Shown here one piece after another: positions 32,186-43,744 of a stretch of 64,000 nucleotides of DNA. The translations under genes were made by a program, and so were the position numbers. Location: positions 518,501 through 582,500 of the forward strand of contig JACEFZ010024506.1 in assembly GCA_014155875.1 (NCBI GenBank), read 5' to 3'. The notes below the pieces were generated by a model, which saw nothing but the letters and a program-made list of their open reading frames with translations, was not told the origin of the DNA and searched no databases. Each line of letters begins with the position of its first letter. Within the stretch, counting starts at the first letter, position 1. The DNA comes from Cepaea nemoralis. Lineage: Eukaryota; Mollusca; Gastropoda; Stylommatophora; Helicidae.

Positions 32186-32718
32186 ACTCGTTTCCTTAAT
32201 ATTCTTCTTCTTTTCTGTTTTCTTCTCTGCCACCAATCTCGGTCTTATCAGCATCATCATTAGGATTAGCATTAGCTTTATCATCATCATCATCATCATC
32301 AATATTGTCATCATCATCATAGCCATCACTATCATCATCGTCATGATCTTCTTCTTCTTTTCTGGGTATCGCTACTAACTTGTCTGCATGCCTGATGTTT
32401 TTCTCAAACAAGTATGTTTGTTTGATGCACGTACATCCGTACTTCCTTCTGTCCATCCGTCTGTCCATCCAATGTCCGTGCACCTGTCCGTCCTTGTGTC
32501 CGTGTATTGACCTTGCTTACGGGAGTGGTAGAGAGTCTGTTTGTTAAACCAAGTATCGACATTTATCTCATTTGCCACATTTCCTACTGGCTGTCTGTGG
32601 TTAGACTGTCAAAGTCTACAGGTGGACTTTGAAAGTCCTCATTAGAGTGTTCAATTGTAGGTAACTCTTCTATTGTTTGCCAGAGTTAGGGGAGGTCATC
32701 ACTTAGGAGTCGTTTGTC

Positions 32719-33092
32719 AAGTTTAGCTTAGTTTAGTCGACGGATCAACATCACGGCACACGGATGTAACCCATAAGTGCTCCGCTCTACTCCTAACTCT
32801 AGCCTGAGTCCAGAGAATCTCAGCTCAGTGCACGAACTCCATAGCACCGGCCAGGATCCTGAAAATACTTTGGGTGGATTTTTAACTCGAAATTTTGCCC
32901 GGGCAGAGCTGTTAGGCTACTCTTTTTCAATTTCCAACTACCAGGGGATTTTTTCATGCGAAACCATACACACGGGCGTCCGATCTCACTACATACAGAC
33001 CATGGGAAATTGTGTTACTAGAAGTCTACGTGGAAAAAATCCCGGCCCTCACCGGTGCTTGAACCCGGGACCTCCAGCACTCGAGACCATCA
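32719..33092 (-). mobile_element. CTAAA-tailed SINE (family A), minus copy
   Basis: It begins at the AGCTTAGTTTAGTCGACGG tail and ends in the ACCGGTGCTTGAACCCGGGA head. Inserted in spacer copy B only. Confidence 0.88.
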
Positions 33093-33259
33093 GCCCCATT
33101 GATGTTTGTTCATCTTTCCTGCAGACCTAACGTTGTGTTCAAGCGTGGCTTTTGATTATGTCGGTAACATATTTAATTATGGCTGATGTTTCTGTCTGTA
33201 AGTCTATCCGCTAGTCTTTCCGTTCTTCTGTCTTGTTCTCTTGTCTGTTTGAAGGCAAC

Positions 33260-33525
33260 ATAGCTACAAGTCCTTTACAAGACGTCACAAGCAACCCCAG
33301 CATTGTTTGGCTGTGTATGATTGACAAGGCAATGCTTACCTTCATCAGTTTGCCATTACATGTTGCATGTCCTTCGCAGGATGTTGCAATCAATCCCAGG
33401 ACGATTTTCTTGGCCATTGTACGCCCAGTAGTTTGCCGTAGAATTCTAAAGGAGAAGACACAGTTGAATTCCAACTTAATGTCGGACTGAACCCCCTACC
33501 TCGCCATCAGCGAAGAGGAAGTGTA
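33260..33525 (-). mobile_element. SINE-like tails related to family B
   Basis: ACAAGTCCTTTACAAGACGT and GCATGTCCTTCGCAGGATGT both resemble the family B 3' end on the minus strand, about 100 bases apart. Degenerate. Confidence 0.4.
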
Positions 33526-33957
33526 GTGTCCGTCACATGACGCCGTGTATGAGCCCGGTGTATTCCATGATGTGTCACCAGGTTTTCTCATTTCCAAATA
33601 TAATCTTTACAGCAGCCTATACGGCCTATACTTTTTCATATCCAAATACTGAGTGATTTTAACTCTTTCCGCCACACCAAGTTATTATTGTAACTCTTTT
33701 TTTTCCTGAGCGGGCCGTTGTTTGTCGAGATTGTCTTTTCCACTTTTCACATGGGCCAGTGAGGAACGTTTTATATGATATTCATTGGCACGGGAACGGA
33801 GCATAATGGGGACGGCCCTTTGCTGTGATGTTGGAACCGCGACTAATGACTAATCACTAATGACTAATAATTAATTATCCGAGAGCTTTTAATGTGAAGT
33901 AATAAATGTCTTAGACTGCTTTCATTGGTGCTTTAGTGCTGTAAATTAATCTACTTT
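33526..33957. other. Spacer sequence with a SINE/LINE tail
   Basis: 33793-33875 reads GGAACGGAGCATAATGGGGA, then GCTGTGATGTTGGAACC and GACTAATGACTAATCAC. It resembles the family A and RNase H LINE 3' end. The rest shows nothing recognisable. Confidence 0.4.
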
Positions 33958-34195
33958 CTTAGGGAGTCTCCGTAGCGAAGTGATCAAGACATCTGACTCG
34001 GACTCCGAAGGTTGTCGGTTCGGTTCCAGGCCGCGTCCTTTTGTTCACGAGTGTATTTTTTCGGAGACTCCTGAGGGTCGTCGCTGGAGCTACGGAGTTC
34101 GTGTTTGTGCGACGCTTTCCGCATTGCGGAAAGAGACTGAGCCGTATGGGGTAAACCAGTGCAATGAAATCGACCCTGTCAACCTTCAAACGACT
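33958..34195 (+). mobile_element. tRNA-derived SINE (family G), copy 1
   Basis: CGTAGCGAAGTGATCAAGAC (A-box-like), CGGTTCGGTTCCAGGC (B-box-like), then a body containing TGGAGCTACGGAGTTCGTG. The second copy is at 34872-35070. Confidence 0.7.
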
Positions 34196-34259
34196 TTTTT
34201 AAAATCCACTTTCCTCACTTAAGAACATTTAGCTTTCTTATATTTCACTCACTTAGTGT

Positions 34260-34760
34260 GAATCAGTGTGTCTGTCCATCAGTCCGCCCATCGATATGTC
34301 CGTCCGCTTGTCTGTCAGTGTGTCTGTATATCAATCTAGCCTAAGGGTGTGGTAGAAGTGTATTTATTAATCAAAGTATCTTGTCAATTACCTCCTTTGC
34401 CACAATGCCCCTGGCGGTTTGTGGCCAGGCTGCGAGCTGTCATTGTCTATGAGTGTCAATAATCTGTATCTCGTTGAAGTGTTCAAGTGTAGGTCACGCT
34501 TTTATTGTGTCCCAGAGTTAGGAGAGGTCCCCAGGTGGGCTGTGTTTGTTCACGTTTTCCGCACACCTTCTGTTGAATTGAGGCGTGTCTTGTGATTATC
34601 TGACTAGTAGCCAACATAAAACATTCCTGTCTGCCTATTGTGTCAGTATATCCGTTCGTTTGTCCGTCCGTCTGTCTTGTCGTCTGTTTGTATTTGTGGA
34701 CGTATGTATGTTTGTCTGTCGTTGTGTCAGTATATGTGGGAATATATGTCTCCACTGTGA
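34260..34760 (+). repeat. Diverged third copy of the spacer repeat
   Basis: It shares GGTGTGGTAGAAGTGTATTT, TTTGCCACAATGCC and GCGTGTCTTGTGATTATCTG with 24700-25020 and 32520-33210 in the same order, but with many changes. Confidence 0.6.
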
Positions 34761-34871
34761 CATATTTATGTCTGTTCAGTTGTTATTTCTCAATGTTTGA
34801 ATCGCTGGTATGGCAGGTCTCGTGCTCATCGCTATGAATATCTGTTGCGTGTCTCTTTTCCTGTATTTTCC

Positions 34872-35070
34872 TGGCGAAGCAGTTAAGCCGCGTGCGTCGC
34901 GCTCTGAAAGTTGTGGGTTCGATTCTCCGTCATTGGACTCACGAGTGCAATGTTCTCGGAGACAAGTGGCGATCATCGCTGGAGCTACGGAGATCATGCT
35001 TTGTTGCGCCGTTCTTTGGAAAGAGTCCTTGTCGTATGGGAGGAAACGGTAACCTACCTTCCACATTCTT
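34872..35070 (+). mobile_element. tRNA-derived SINE (family G), copy 2
   Basis: GCGAAGCAGTTAAGCCGCGT and GTGGGTTCGATTCTCC (B box) precede a body with ATCGCTGGAGCTACGGAG and GGAAAGAGTCC, as in copy 1. Confidence 0.72.
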
Positions 35071-35381
35071 TTGAAACTTTACACATTCGTGTATGATCTA
35101 TATGGAAGGGATGGGGGAGGTGTGCGTGGGGTTGGAATGATGGAGTGCTTAAGGAGATATTTGTGTGCAAAGGAAAGCGATTCTTAAACTTGTTTATTTA
35201 ACTGCCTGCCTGCCTGCCTGCAGGTATATAAGTAGTTCTGTCTACACTGCACATGTGCCTCTAATCTGATTATTCCAGTGTCTAACAGACTATCCACCTT
35301 CACTGTTTGGCTGCCTGCGTGCTTCTTTTTCATCTGTGTGAGTGTTGTTATTAATCATTTGTATGTTTGTATATCGATTCC

Positions 35382-35613
35382 GCGGCGAAGAGTTATGGAC
35401 GCGGCTCGTGATCCCGCATACCCACGTTCGAAACACAGCTGCACGCGATTTGAAAGCAGACCGCGTTGCGTTGGTTTTTACGAAATGGTATGGTTGCCTG
35501 TCGTTCAGAAAAAAATGGCAAACTACCGAACGTAAACTTGCCAAGTGATTACAACAGCAAGAAATTATGGTGTTAACTGCAACGTCATGTAAAGGATATG
35601 CAACTAATTAACT
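35382..35613 (+). mobile_element. Family B SINE, right copy at the inner arm
   Basis: CGGCGAAGAGTTATGGACGC, CACGTTCGAAACACAGC, and the end GTAAAGGATATGCAACTAAT. This is the best-preserved copy of the family. Confidence 0.8.
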
Positions 35614-35824
35614 GTTTATATAACTGTCCATCTGTTACTATGTCTATCTGTTTGTCTTTTGTTAACTGTATTTCTGTTACCTACTTTTGTTAACTGCATT
35701 TCTTTTACCTATATGTTTATGCTTTTATCAGCTCATTTAATCTATTTGTCTGTTTTCCTCTGTGCCCCTTGTCTGTCTGCATGAAAGCAGTTGAAAACAC
35801 CATTCCTCCCCAGTGAACCAACAT

Positions 35825-36080
35825 CATATCTTAGACCTACCAATGAAACATAGACAGAACTACCAATGAAACATACACAGAACTACCAATGAAACATACA
35901 CAGAACTACCAATGAAACATACACAGAACTACCCAATGAAACATAGACAGATCTACCAATGAAACGTAGACAGATCTACAAATGAAATATAGACAGATCT
36001 ACCAATGAAACGTAGACAGATCTACCAATACTACATAGATCCACCAATACTACACAGATCCACAATAATTACATAGATCC
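35825..36080. repeat. 23-bp tandem repeat, right copy
   Basis: The unit is ACAGAACTACCAATGAAACA plus TAC, drifting to AGATCTACCAATGAAACG. Mirror of 22840-23080. Confidence 0.85.
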
Positions 36081-36261
36081 ATCAATACTAAATACAAGAC
36101 AGATGATCAGACAGACACAAGGACAAATACAGAGAAAGGAAGACCGCCTCTTCCAGACGGGTTGTTTACTGTTTGCTTTTCTAACGCATTCATTTAATTA
36201 AGTAAAAACAAAAGTCAAATGAAGGATACGTTTCCACACCTGGAGAATGATCGTTTACGTT

Positions 36262-36640
36262 GTGCCAGCCATACTTGCACACTTCAGACAGCACTCATTG
36301 TGTGATGGGGTCCATACTTACATACTTCAGTCAGCACTCATTGAGAGATGGGGTCCATACTTACATACTTCAGTCAGCACTCATTGTGTGATGGGGTCCA
36401 TACTTGCATACTTCAGTCAGCACTCATTGTCATGGGGTCCATACTTGCATACTTCAGTCAGCACCCATTGTGTGATGGGGTCCATACTTGCATAATTCAG
36501 TCAAATAGGCCTTATCAGCCATCTTAGAACTCACTGCTCCATACTTTCAACCCCACTGGATGAAATGAATGGTCATCATCATTCTTGATGGACAAACAAC
36601 AACACTTCAGTCAGCACCCATTGTATGATGGGGTCAGTAT
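36262..36640. repeat. 43-bp satellite, short right-arm array
   Basis: Five to six units (GGGGTCCATACTTACATACT plus TCAGTCAGCACTCATTGTG) to about 36503. An unrelated stretch of about 95 bases follows, then one more unit at 36600-36640. Compare about 50 units in the left arm. Confidence 0.92.
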
Positions 36641-37037
36641 CTAGCCGGTCCGACTTTACTTCCCAGAACATTTCCGTGTGATGCTGGGTCAATTTAGTAG
36701 CCCAGGTCAATTCTTTTGACCTTCCCCCTCCCTTTCGCCACCCCCCCCCCCTCCCCACGGGCGATTCCAAAACAATATCACCTGACCGGCAGGTGAAAGT
36801 GAATACCATGCATGCTTTCCTTGGCAAACACACCCCTACCCTCTAAATTCACCTCTCCTTCACTACACCCACCCACCCGCCCTAAGGACAGAGGTGTGTC
36901 CAGCGACACCTGCTGACCAGGTGTGGAGAAGCTGCCCGCGTGCCACGGCGAACCATGACGACCAGGTGTTTGACAGGTGGGTGGAGCTATGTTGTGTCCA
37001 CTGATTTCTTCCATATTAGGCAAACCGCAGCAATGTG
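36640..37037. other. Sequence upstream of the right promoter
   Basis: Starts with a SINE core (GCCGGTCCGACTTTACTTCC, inverse of the shared core), then C-rich tracts and GC-rich sequence conserved with 18672-18867 and 19829-19960 on the left. No coding signal. Confidence 0.5.
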
Positions 37038-37100
37038 ATTGGACACTCACGCGTCACCTCCTTCTATATTTAAACAGCCGTAGATCGCGGTATTTCGTCA
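37038..37100 (+). promoter_or_regulatory. Putative core promoter, right copy
   Basis: ATTGG (inverted CCAAT) at 37038-37042, TATATTTAAA at 37065-37074 and an initiator-like TCAGTTT with A at 37100. It is preserved in the left arm at the same spacing. It directs transcription towards exon 2 at 45900. Confidence 0.55.
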
Positions 37101-37262
37101 GTTTATCGCCGGGCAGTTTAGCAATTACCTCTGTGATCAGTTCTTACGACCAGTTCTTGCCGAGACACTTGGTGAAAAACATTTTAGAATAAAATTGTGT
37201 GTTAATTTCCTGTGAGAACAAAGTTGGACGCTTCTTTTCTGGACAAGACCAGCTACGTTGCT
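37100..37262 (+). other. Putative non-coding exon 1, right copy
   Basis: From the initiator to GTTGCT followed by the strong donor GTAAGTATT at 37263. No ATG occurs inside, consistent with 5' UTR. Intron 1 would run 37263-45899 to the TTTTCTACAG acceptor. Confidence 0.55.
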
Positions 37263-37760
37263 GTAAGTATTACTCTATTCTATCTTAGATGTTTGTCCAT
37301 AGACTTCTATATAATTAATTGATTACAGTTTATATAAACTTGTAAAATTCTTATTGCACGCATATTCAAAGATTGCCTCGTCATAACCTCATTTTACGAA
37401 GAAATTTCTAGTCATGATCGGTAATTCTAATGTCAAGCTCATCGCTTCAGATCGATTTGTAACTGAAAAAAAAAAAAAAACAACAACAACAAATGTATGC
37501 ACATCAACACACAGATTATAATCAGTAACTTGAGAAATACTAACATTGCATGAAAGCCGCATATTTTACGCAGTTATTCAATAACAATTAGCCGACAAGT
37601 GAGGAATTATGTGGAAGATAAGGATAAGTTGTTATACAGAAGAAGGACGAGAAGACATTGGAAAGGAAAAAGAGAAATGAAATTACCTTGAAAGAAGTTA
37701 ACTTTAAAATAGAAATATTTTCTAGAATGGGAAGCAGATAATATACATTATTTGGGCATG
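37263..37760. other. Start of intron 1, right copy
   Basis: Conserved with 18000-18443, including AAGTCTATGG-type single-copy sequence. A CAACAACAACAA tract lies at 37480. Nothing coding. Confidence 0.5.
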
Positions 37761-37768
37761 TCATGCGA

Positions 37769-38530
37769 ATTGGAAAGCTACAGGAATGTTGGAGGGGAAG
37801 AAAAACAACAGGAGACCAAGAGAGAAGAATTGGAAAGCTACAGGAATGTTGGAGGGGAAGAAAAACAACAGGAGACCAAGAGAGAAGAATTGGAAAGCTA
37901 CAGGAATGTTGGAGGGGAAGAAAAACAACAGGAGACCAAGAGAGAAGAATTGGAAAGCTACAGGAATGTTGGAGGGGAAGAAAAAACAACAGGAGACCAA
38001 GAGAGAAGAATTGGAAAGCTACAGGAATGTTGGAGGGGAAGAAAAACAACAGGAGACCAAGAGAGAAGAATTGGAAAGCTACAGGAATGTTGGAGGGGAA
38101 GAAAAACAACAGGAGACCAAGAGAGAAGAATTGGAAAGCTACAGGAATGTTGGAGGGGAAGAAAAACAACAGGAGACCAAGAGAGAAGAATTGGAAAGCT
38201 ACAGGAATGTTGGAGGGGAAGAAAAACAACAGGAGACCAAGAGAGAAGAATAGGAACGCTACAGGAATGTTGGAGGGGAAGAAAACACAACAGGAGACCA
38301 AGAGAGAAGAATTGGAAAGCTACAGGAATGTTGGAGGGGAAGAAAATCAACAGGAGACCAAGAGAGAAGAATTGGAAAGCTACAGGAATGTTGGAGGGGA
38401 AGAAAAACAACAGGAGACCAAGAGAGAAGAATTGGAAAACTACAGGAATGTTGGAGGGGAAGAAAAACAACAGGAGACCAAGAGAGAAGAATTGGAAAGC
38501 TACAGGAATGTTGGAGGGGAAGAAGGGGAA
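37769..38530 (+). repeat. 60-bp minisatellite, about 13 copies
   Basis: The unit is TTGGAAAGCTACAGGAATGT, TGGAGGGGAAGAAAAACAAC, AGGAGACCAAGAGAGAAGAA. Copies are almost identical. It begins after GGGCATGTCATGCGAA, the GHVMR motif of a LINE C-terminus, and is the expanded form of one unit present on the left at about 17885-17960. Sixty is a multiple of three, so it is open in several frames. The source LINE tail continues to about 38690. Confidence 0.96.
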
Positions 38531-38697
38531 GGGGATGTGAGATTTCAGAAGGATTTTGGGAATATTTTGGACAGGAGTTGGAACAGGACAGATTTAGTTT
38601 ATGAGGCATATCGGCAGACGGGGTGGAATACACATCTATGTCTTACATGGGGAAATTACTTGCAGGACAGGTTGAGGAGGAGGAGGGGGGAGGAGAG

Positions 38698-38698
<1 letters not shown>

Positions 38699-38756
<58 letters not shown>
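38699..38756. repeat. (TG)n microsatellite
   Basis: Uninterrupted TG tract, mirror of 17138-17205. Confidence 0.97.
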
Positions 38757-38757
<1 letters not shown>

Positions 38758-38869
38758 GCTTACACCACCGAACAACAAATAGTGATATAAGTAACACCAC
38801 TTCCATCAAATTCCATAGAACAGAGAGGATCGGGGAATCATGATAGTCGACTTATGCGGTAGACTGAGA

Positions 38870-39720
38870 TTTAATATCTCCACATATTTTGTTATTGTTG
38901 GCATTCCTAACACTGCCCATTCCGACCATTGTTGTATGGTTTGCGTCCCTTGCTCCTTCTGTTCCATTCATTTTCATGTTATTCTCTGCGTTCGTAACTA
39001 GTGTTCCAAACATTTTGTTATTGCCCGCATTCATGATTCCTTCCTTTCCAACCTTTTATTTTTATTGGTTGCATTCCTATATCCTTCTGTTCCAAATGGT
39101 TTGTTTATTGTTTGCTGTGGACGTTCGTCCATGACGAATGACGAGGACCATTCATTCATTGCATCTTTTGATTTGATGAAGAACGAATGACTTGCGCTTT
39201 AGTTTGGATTATAGCGAGGTAGTGGTCGCGCAACTCCATCGACCTCGCTCTCTCGTCTGCGTCCATCTGGTTCCAGTTGCGAGCATGGCAAGACGACTGG
39301 AGACGGACACAGATGCAGTGGACGTTAGGCTGCCACAGCCAGTTATCCCTGTATATATTGGCTCTCGAGAGCCTCGTGCAAACGGCCCTTCCGTCAGTTC
39401 CTTTAATTTGACTGAATAAGTAAAGAATCGATAAAAAGAACATTGTAAAGAACATGCAACTAACTCCCCCCCCCCCCCTCCCCCAATCTTACTGCATACT
39501 ACTTGATACATTTATTATTATTGTTACCATTCCTAATTCCTTCTGTTGGACAATTTTTTGCTGTTGTTTGTATTCATAACTCCTTCAATTTCCAAACAGA
39601 TCTGTATTGCTTGCATTACTCTCTCCTTCTGTTTCAACCATTGTTACTAACAAATGATGTGTTTGCCACAACTAACGCTAAACTGTACCTAATATTGCTC
39701 TTATGTAAATTTTGAGATAC
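38870..39720. repeat. Degenerate roughly 50-bp repeats, right copy
   Basis: GTTATTGTTGGCATTCCTAA and CCTTCTGTTCCAAATGG recur with drift, interrupted by the insert at 39113-39470. Mirror of 16160-17045. Confidence 0.55.
39113..39470 (-). mobile_element. Insert with rRNA-like motifs, right arm only
   Basis: On the minus strand, about 39400-39420 reads AAAGGAACTGACGGAAGGGC, one mismatch from the conserved small-subunit rRNA block AAAGGAATTGACGGAAGGGC. About 60 bases later CAGGGATAACTGGCTGTGGC resembles the large-subunit rRNA block CAGGGATAACTGGCTTGTGG. The rest is not recognisable rRNA. The minus-strand 3' end has an AATGAATGAATGG tract. The left arm lacks this segment. It could be a small retroposed element with an rRNA-derived part; chance similarity is possible. 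Confidence 0.35.
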
Positions 39721-39729
39721 TTGATGACA

Positions 39730-40000
39730 ATATGTAAGAATTTTTTTTATATCTATACATTAGTAAATAAATAATATAATATAAAATAATTCTCAGCAGA
39801 AAAAAAAAAATGAGAATGACAAATTTAAAACAAAACAAACAAGAAAAAGGCATACCAATAATAATTTCAGCAGTTAGTTGATCTTATCTATTATTATTGA
39901 TCAGTTATCTGATGAGACACAATCACAATGACCAGAATTGTGAGCAGCATGATTTTGATTCATTTTTAAAAAAAATTTCGAAGCATGATTATTTTGGGAA
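39730..40000. other. AT-rich intron sequence
   Basis: Mirror of 15740-16160 without the SINE-like part. Nothing recognised. Confidence 0.5.
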
Positions 40001-40459
40001 AATACAAAGGTGGTTTCCCCTTGCCTTCCGCCGGTTTGTGAATGGTTCTTGCATGCTACATAGAACCAGTTTTAACATACGACTGTGAATACTGGACAAT
40101 TAGCACACAGGCAAAAAAATTCCTGGAAGCCTTGAAGATGTGGTTTTATAGAAGAATGCTGAAAATTAGTTGGACAGCCAAAATGAGCAATCAGGATGTT
40201 TTAAGGGAAGCTGAGTGGCAAGAACAACTTATCACAAACATCAGACAGACGAAGTCATTGGTATTTGGCCACGTTATGAGAAGACACAAACTGGAACATG
40301 TTGTGACAACCGGAAAGAGATATAGAGGAAGACAGCGTGAGAAGATTCCTGACAGTCTTTTGTCATGGCACGGAAGGGAGTCAAAGCACGAATTGATCCA
40401 TGAAGTCGGAAATCATAATTTGTGTAGAGGCATGATCGCCTACACCTGTCGGCAAGACA

Positions 40460-40517
<58 letters not shown>

Positions 40518-40518
40518 T
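40000..40518 (+). mobile_element. LINE C-terminal fragment with (TGA)n tail, right copy
   Basis: It encodes LTYDCEYWTISTQAKKFLEA, FYRRMLKISWTAKMSNQDVL, LVFGHVMRRHKLEHVVTTGK and RGRQREKIPDSLLSWHG, ending CRQDTG before a stop inside (TGA)n (40463-40518). It is open over 141 codons, unlike the left copy. Only the ORF end is present, so it is a dead truncated insertion. Confidence 0.82.
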
Positions 40519-40639
40519 TGAAGTGAGTTGTGGAAACATAGTGCGCTGGCTTGCCAAGGCGTTGATCTGAGCTCAGTCCCAAACATGAATATTTTCCCGA
40601 TTCAATCTCAATAAATGGGTCAAGGATAGTCAGTCAGTA

Positions 40640-40800
40640 AAGAACACTTTCAGACCCTTCAAGCCGCTGTGGGCACACAGATCTAGAAGCATATTTGTGT
40701 AGACTAATGGACACTACCCGGGTGATGTAGTCTGTATCATATCGGCCGTCTTTACTTCCTTAAACATTTCTGGTGACCATTTTAGGCAGGCTCGGCCTGA
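40640..40800 (-). mobile_element. SINE core fragment, right copy
   Basis: Mirror of 14885-15050: TATCGGCCGTCTTTACTTCC read on +. Confidence 0.5.
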
Positions 40801-40806
40801 GAGCTC

Positions 40807-42514
40807 ATGTGTAATTTAAAAGATTGCGAAGACAAAAATGGGAATATGATAAATACCAATGAGGAAATGTGCAACACAATGAAAGAATACTTTGTTGAAT
40901 TACTAAATTGTGAAGCTCCAAGTAACACTTTCCCACAGGAAGAGGTTCTAACGTGTGAACCACAAATTGAAGAACCTGCATTTGAAGAAATCCTATATGT
41001 AATCACACGACTTAAAAACAATAAGGCAACTGGGGCTGATGGAATTGCTGCTGAATTTACAAAGGCGGGGGGCCATGCATTACATCTAAAGCTATACGAA
41101 CTAATAATAAAAATATGTAGGACTGAAGAATTACCCCATGACTGGAAAGAGTCATTATTGATACCTATCTTTAAGAAAGGAGACAAGTTCCAGTGTGAAA
41201 ATTATAGAGGAATATCACTACTGTCCATAAGCTATAATATTCTATCCGCAGTATTACTAAATAGACTAAAACCATATTCAGAATACATATTAGGTGACTA
41301 CCAGGCGGGTTTTAGACAAAACAGATCAACAATAGATCAGACATTTATCTTACGACAAATAGCCGAGAAAAATTGGGAATATAAAAGAGATCTCCATAAC
41401 ATTTTTGTGGATTTTAAAAAGGCTTATGATAGTGTCCACAGGAATAGTCTATGGAATTCTATGCGGGAATTTGGAATACCAAGGAAGTTAATCAACATGA
41501 CCAGACTATGCATGGAAGATACTTATAATATAGTAACATATAAAGGCAGGAAATCAGACCCTTTCCAAATAGCATCTGGCTTGAAACAGGGTGATGCACT
41601 ATCGCCGCTACTCTTCAATCTGGCTCTAGAAAAAGTTGTAAGGAGGGTAAAGGAGGAATGTGATATTGGAGGAACATCCAAGCTGCTTGGTTATGCAGAT
41701 GATATAGATATTATAGGGAAAATGAACAAAAGACATTGGAAATATTGACTCACTTAAAGGAAAAAGCCCAACAGATGTGGCTGGTTATCAACCAAGATAA
41801 GACAGAATATATGGTAATTTCAAGAGAAGGAATGGCTAAAAACTCTGGCCACATACAAATAGATAATATGACCATTAAAAGAACGGAAACATACAAATAC
41901 CTGGGTACAATCTTCAACTGCTCCAACATCATAAGGGAAGAAATACAAACTAGAATCAATTCTGGAAATAAGATATACTATGCACTACAACATCTACTAA
42001 AATCAAAGGTCTATCTCGTGACACCAAGATCACAATATACAAAACACTGATCAGACCAGTTGTGCTGTATGGCTCTGAAACCTGGAGTACAACGAAAGGA
42101 GACGAAGCCTTGCTACAAACCTTTGAGAACAAAGTTTTAAGACGCATCTTTGGACCCATTAGGGATACACAAAGTGGAGAGTGGAAAAGAAGAAGTAACA
42201 AAGACATTTATGATCTGTTTAAGTCCCCGCTAATCACTGGTATCATGAAGGCTAATAGACTACAATGGCTGGGGCATATAGAAAGAATGGAAGATAATAG
42301 GGAAACAAAACTCGCTTACACTCAGGAAATAAATGACCGTAGACTCCGAGGTAGACCAAGAAGACGGTGGAGAGATAATATATATATACAGACCTACAAG
42401 CACTTGGAATCAACGACTGGCAAGAGAAGGTCAACCAGAGAGACGAATGGAGATGGATTGTATCTGCAGCAAAGAACCTCAATGGCTCGGAACGATGAAG
42501 AAGAAGAAGGATAA
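40807..42514 (+). mobile_element. 5'-truncated LINE reverse transcriptase, right copy
   Basis: Open from 40807 to about 41748: NNKATGADGIAAEF, FRQNRSTIDQTF, DFKKAYDSVHR, SGLKQGDALSP and LLGYADDIDI (catalytic YADD). A single G is missing in the run at about 41717 compared with the left copy, which shifts the frame. The rest continues in another frame (LTHLKEKAQQMW, TYKYLGTIFN), with another break near 42030, then LYGSETWSTTKGDEALLQTF and GHIERMEDN, and a GAAGAAGAAG tail. The two arm copies carry different lesions, so the frame breaks arose after the duplication. Confidence 0.88.
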
Positions 42515-43080
42515 CCCTCCCCGATTTGTTATTGGTATACTTCCCAAGAGCCACCAGACATGAATTTTGCCAAGAGCACAAGACATTCGATTAACCAACA
42601 CAGAAACTGGTGCGATCAGACTTTATACTCCAGCGGACATGTTCAGGAGGCGATCGGAGCACCATGGACCTGTTCGGGGTATGATGATGATTATCCTTAC
42701 TAATCACTAATAACGTGTCTTGTTAAAGAACTTGCAATTAACTGTTGACATTGAGATGCAACGAAAAAACCTTTTCGTGAGACAGGAAACAAACATGTTA
42801 AAAAGACACATTGTAATATAACAAATTGAACATTTTAACATACGTCATATAGACACACTAAAGCGACAGAAGCAAAAAGTATCACAAACATAAACTAATG
42901 ACAGCAATATTGCTGCTGTGGAGACTACTATAACACAAACAGTACTAGCAAAGGCATAAGCCAACGCTAATTAGCTTGAATGGAGGATATCGGAGAATTT
43001 AAATACGAACTGAAAATGAAAGACCCAAGAGTGGTCAAGGCACATAATACACAAACCGAAAGAGAAATTCAAAGAAAAAG
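42515..43080. other. Intron 1 sequence, right copy
   Basis: Mirror of 12600-13165. No gene seen. Confidence 0.5.
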
Positions 43081-43084
43081 TGAA

Positions 43085-43192
43085 AGAAAAAAAAGAAGAA
43101 GAAGAAGAAGAAGAAGAAGAAGAAGAAGAAGAAGAAGAAGAAGAAGAAGAAGAAGAAGAAGAAGAAGAAGAAGAAGAAGAAGAAGAAGAGCA
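43085..43192. repeat. (GAA)n microsatellite
   Basis: About 105 bases of AGA/GAA. The left arm has only a short CTT-rich patch at 12585-12610. Confidence 0.97.
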
Positions 43193-43404
43193 AGTCTTTA
43201 GAAACATCATATGAAAAATAAACTATTACGAATAATAAAAGAAAGTTGTAGATACAGAAACGCATATTCTGGAATAATCCATTGGCATCAATTAAGTAAA
43301 CTCGGGAAATTGATCATTTTCAACATGCCATGGATAATGTCTTGGAAAGAAAAGTAGTCAAAGATGGTGATAGTCCCCCATAATATTATACATTAACCTA
43401 GTAT

Positions 43405-43612
43405 ATATGCGGAGAAGGGGGTTAAGGGCGCAGTTCATAATCCCTCATACCCCTGTTCGAAACACAACTGTATTGATGTTTATGAAATGGTATGGATACC
43501 GGTCGTTCAGAAAACAATGGCAAACTACTGAACGTAAACTTGGCCAGGAATCACGAACAGCCAAAATTGCTGGGGTTGACTGCTACATCCTGTAAAGGAT
43601 ATGCAACAACTT
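43405..43612 (+). mobile_element. Family B SINE, right copy
   Basis: CCTGTTCGAAACACAAC, AAACAATGGCAAACTACTGA, and the end GTAAAGGATATGCAACAA. Mirror of 12175-12377. Confidence 0.75.
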
Positions 43613-43744
43613 TAAGTAGTAGCTACAACGTGATTAAATTCAACTCTAATATCTGGGTTGTTTCTTGCTTTCCAAGATAATGGTTGTAGTTCAGTCATCA
43701 GACATGAATGATGTTATTCATTCCAGTATGGCTCGGAATTAGGG

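Larger units (their letters stand above)
29627..33280 (+). repeat. Spacer repeat, copy B, with three insertions
   Basis: Direct repeat of 23704-25065. Relative to copy A it contains an ORF1 fragment plus SINE (about 29915-30782), an RNase H LINE tail (31069-31876) and a SINE (32719-33092), and its CTT tract is expanded (31924-32185). The flanks of each insertion align with uninterrupted sequence in copy A. Confidence 0.82.

Noticed and set aside
31747..32263. Poly-Lys/Arg or poly-Ser/Phe proteins
   Set aside because: Translation of the CTT/GAA microsatellite.
37588..38782. Several frames with LQECWRGRKTTGDQERR or FFPSNIPVAF repeats
   Set aside because: Both strands of the 60-bp minisatellite. 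The source is a dead LINE C-terminus.
39113..39470. Genuine rRNA gene segment
   Set aside because: Only two short blocks match and they come from different rRNA subunits; no continuous rDNA.
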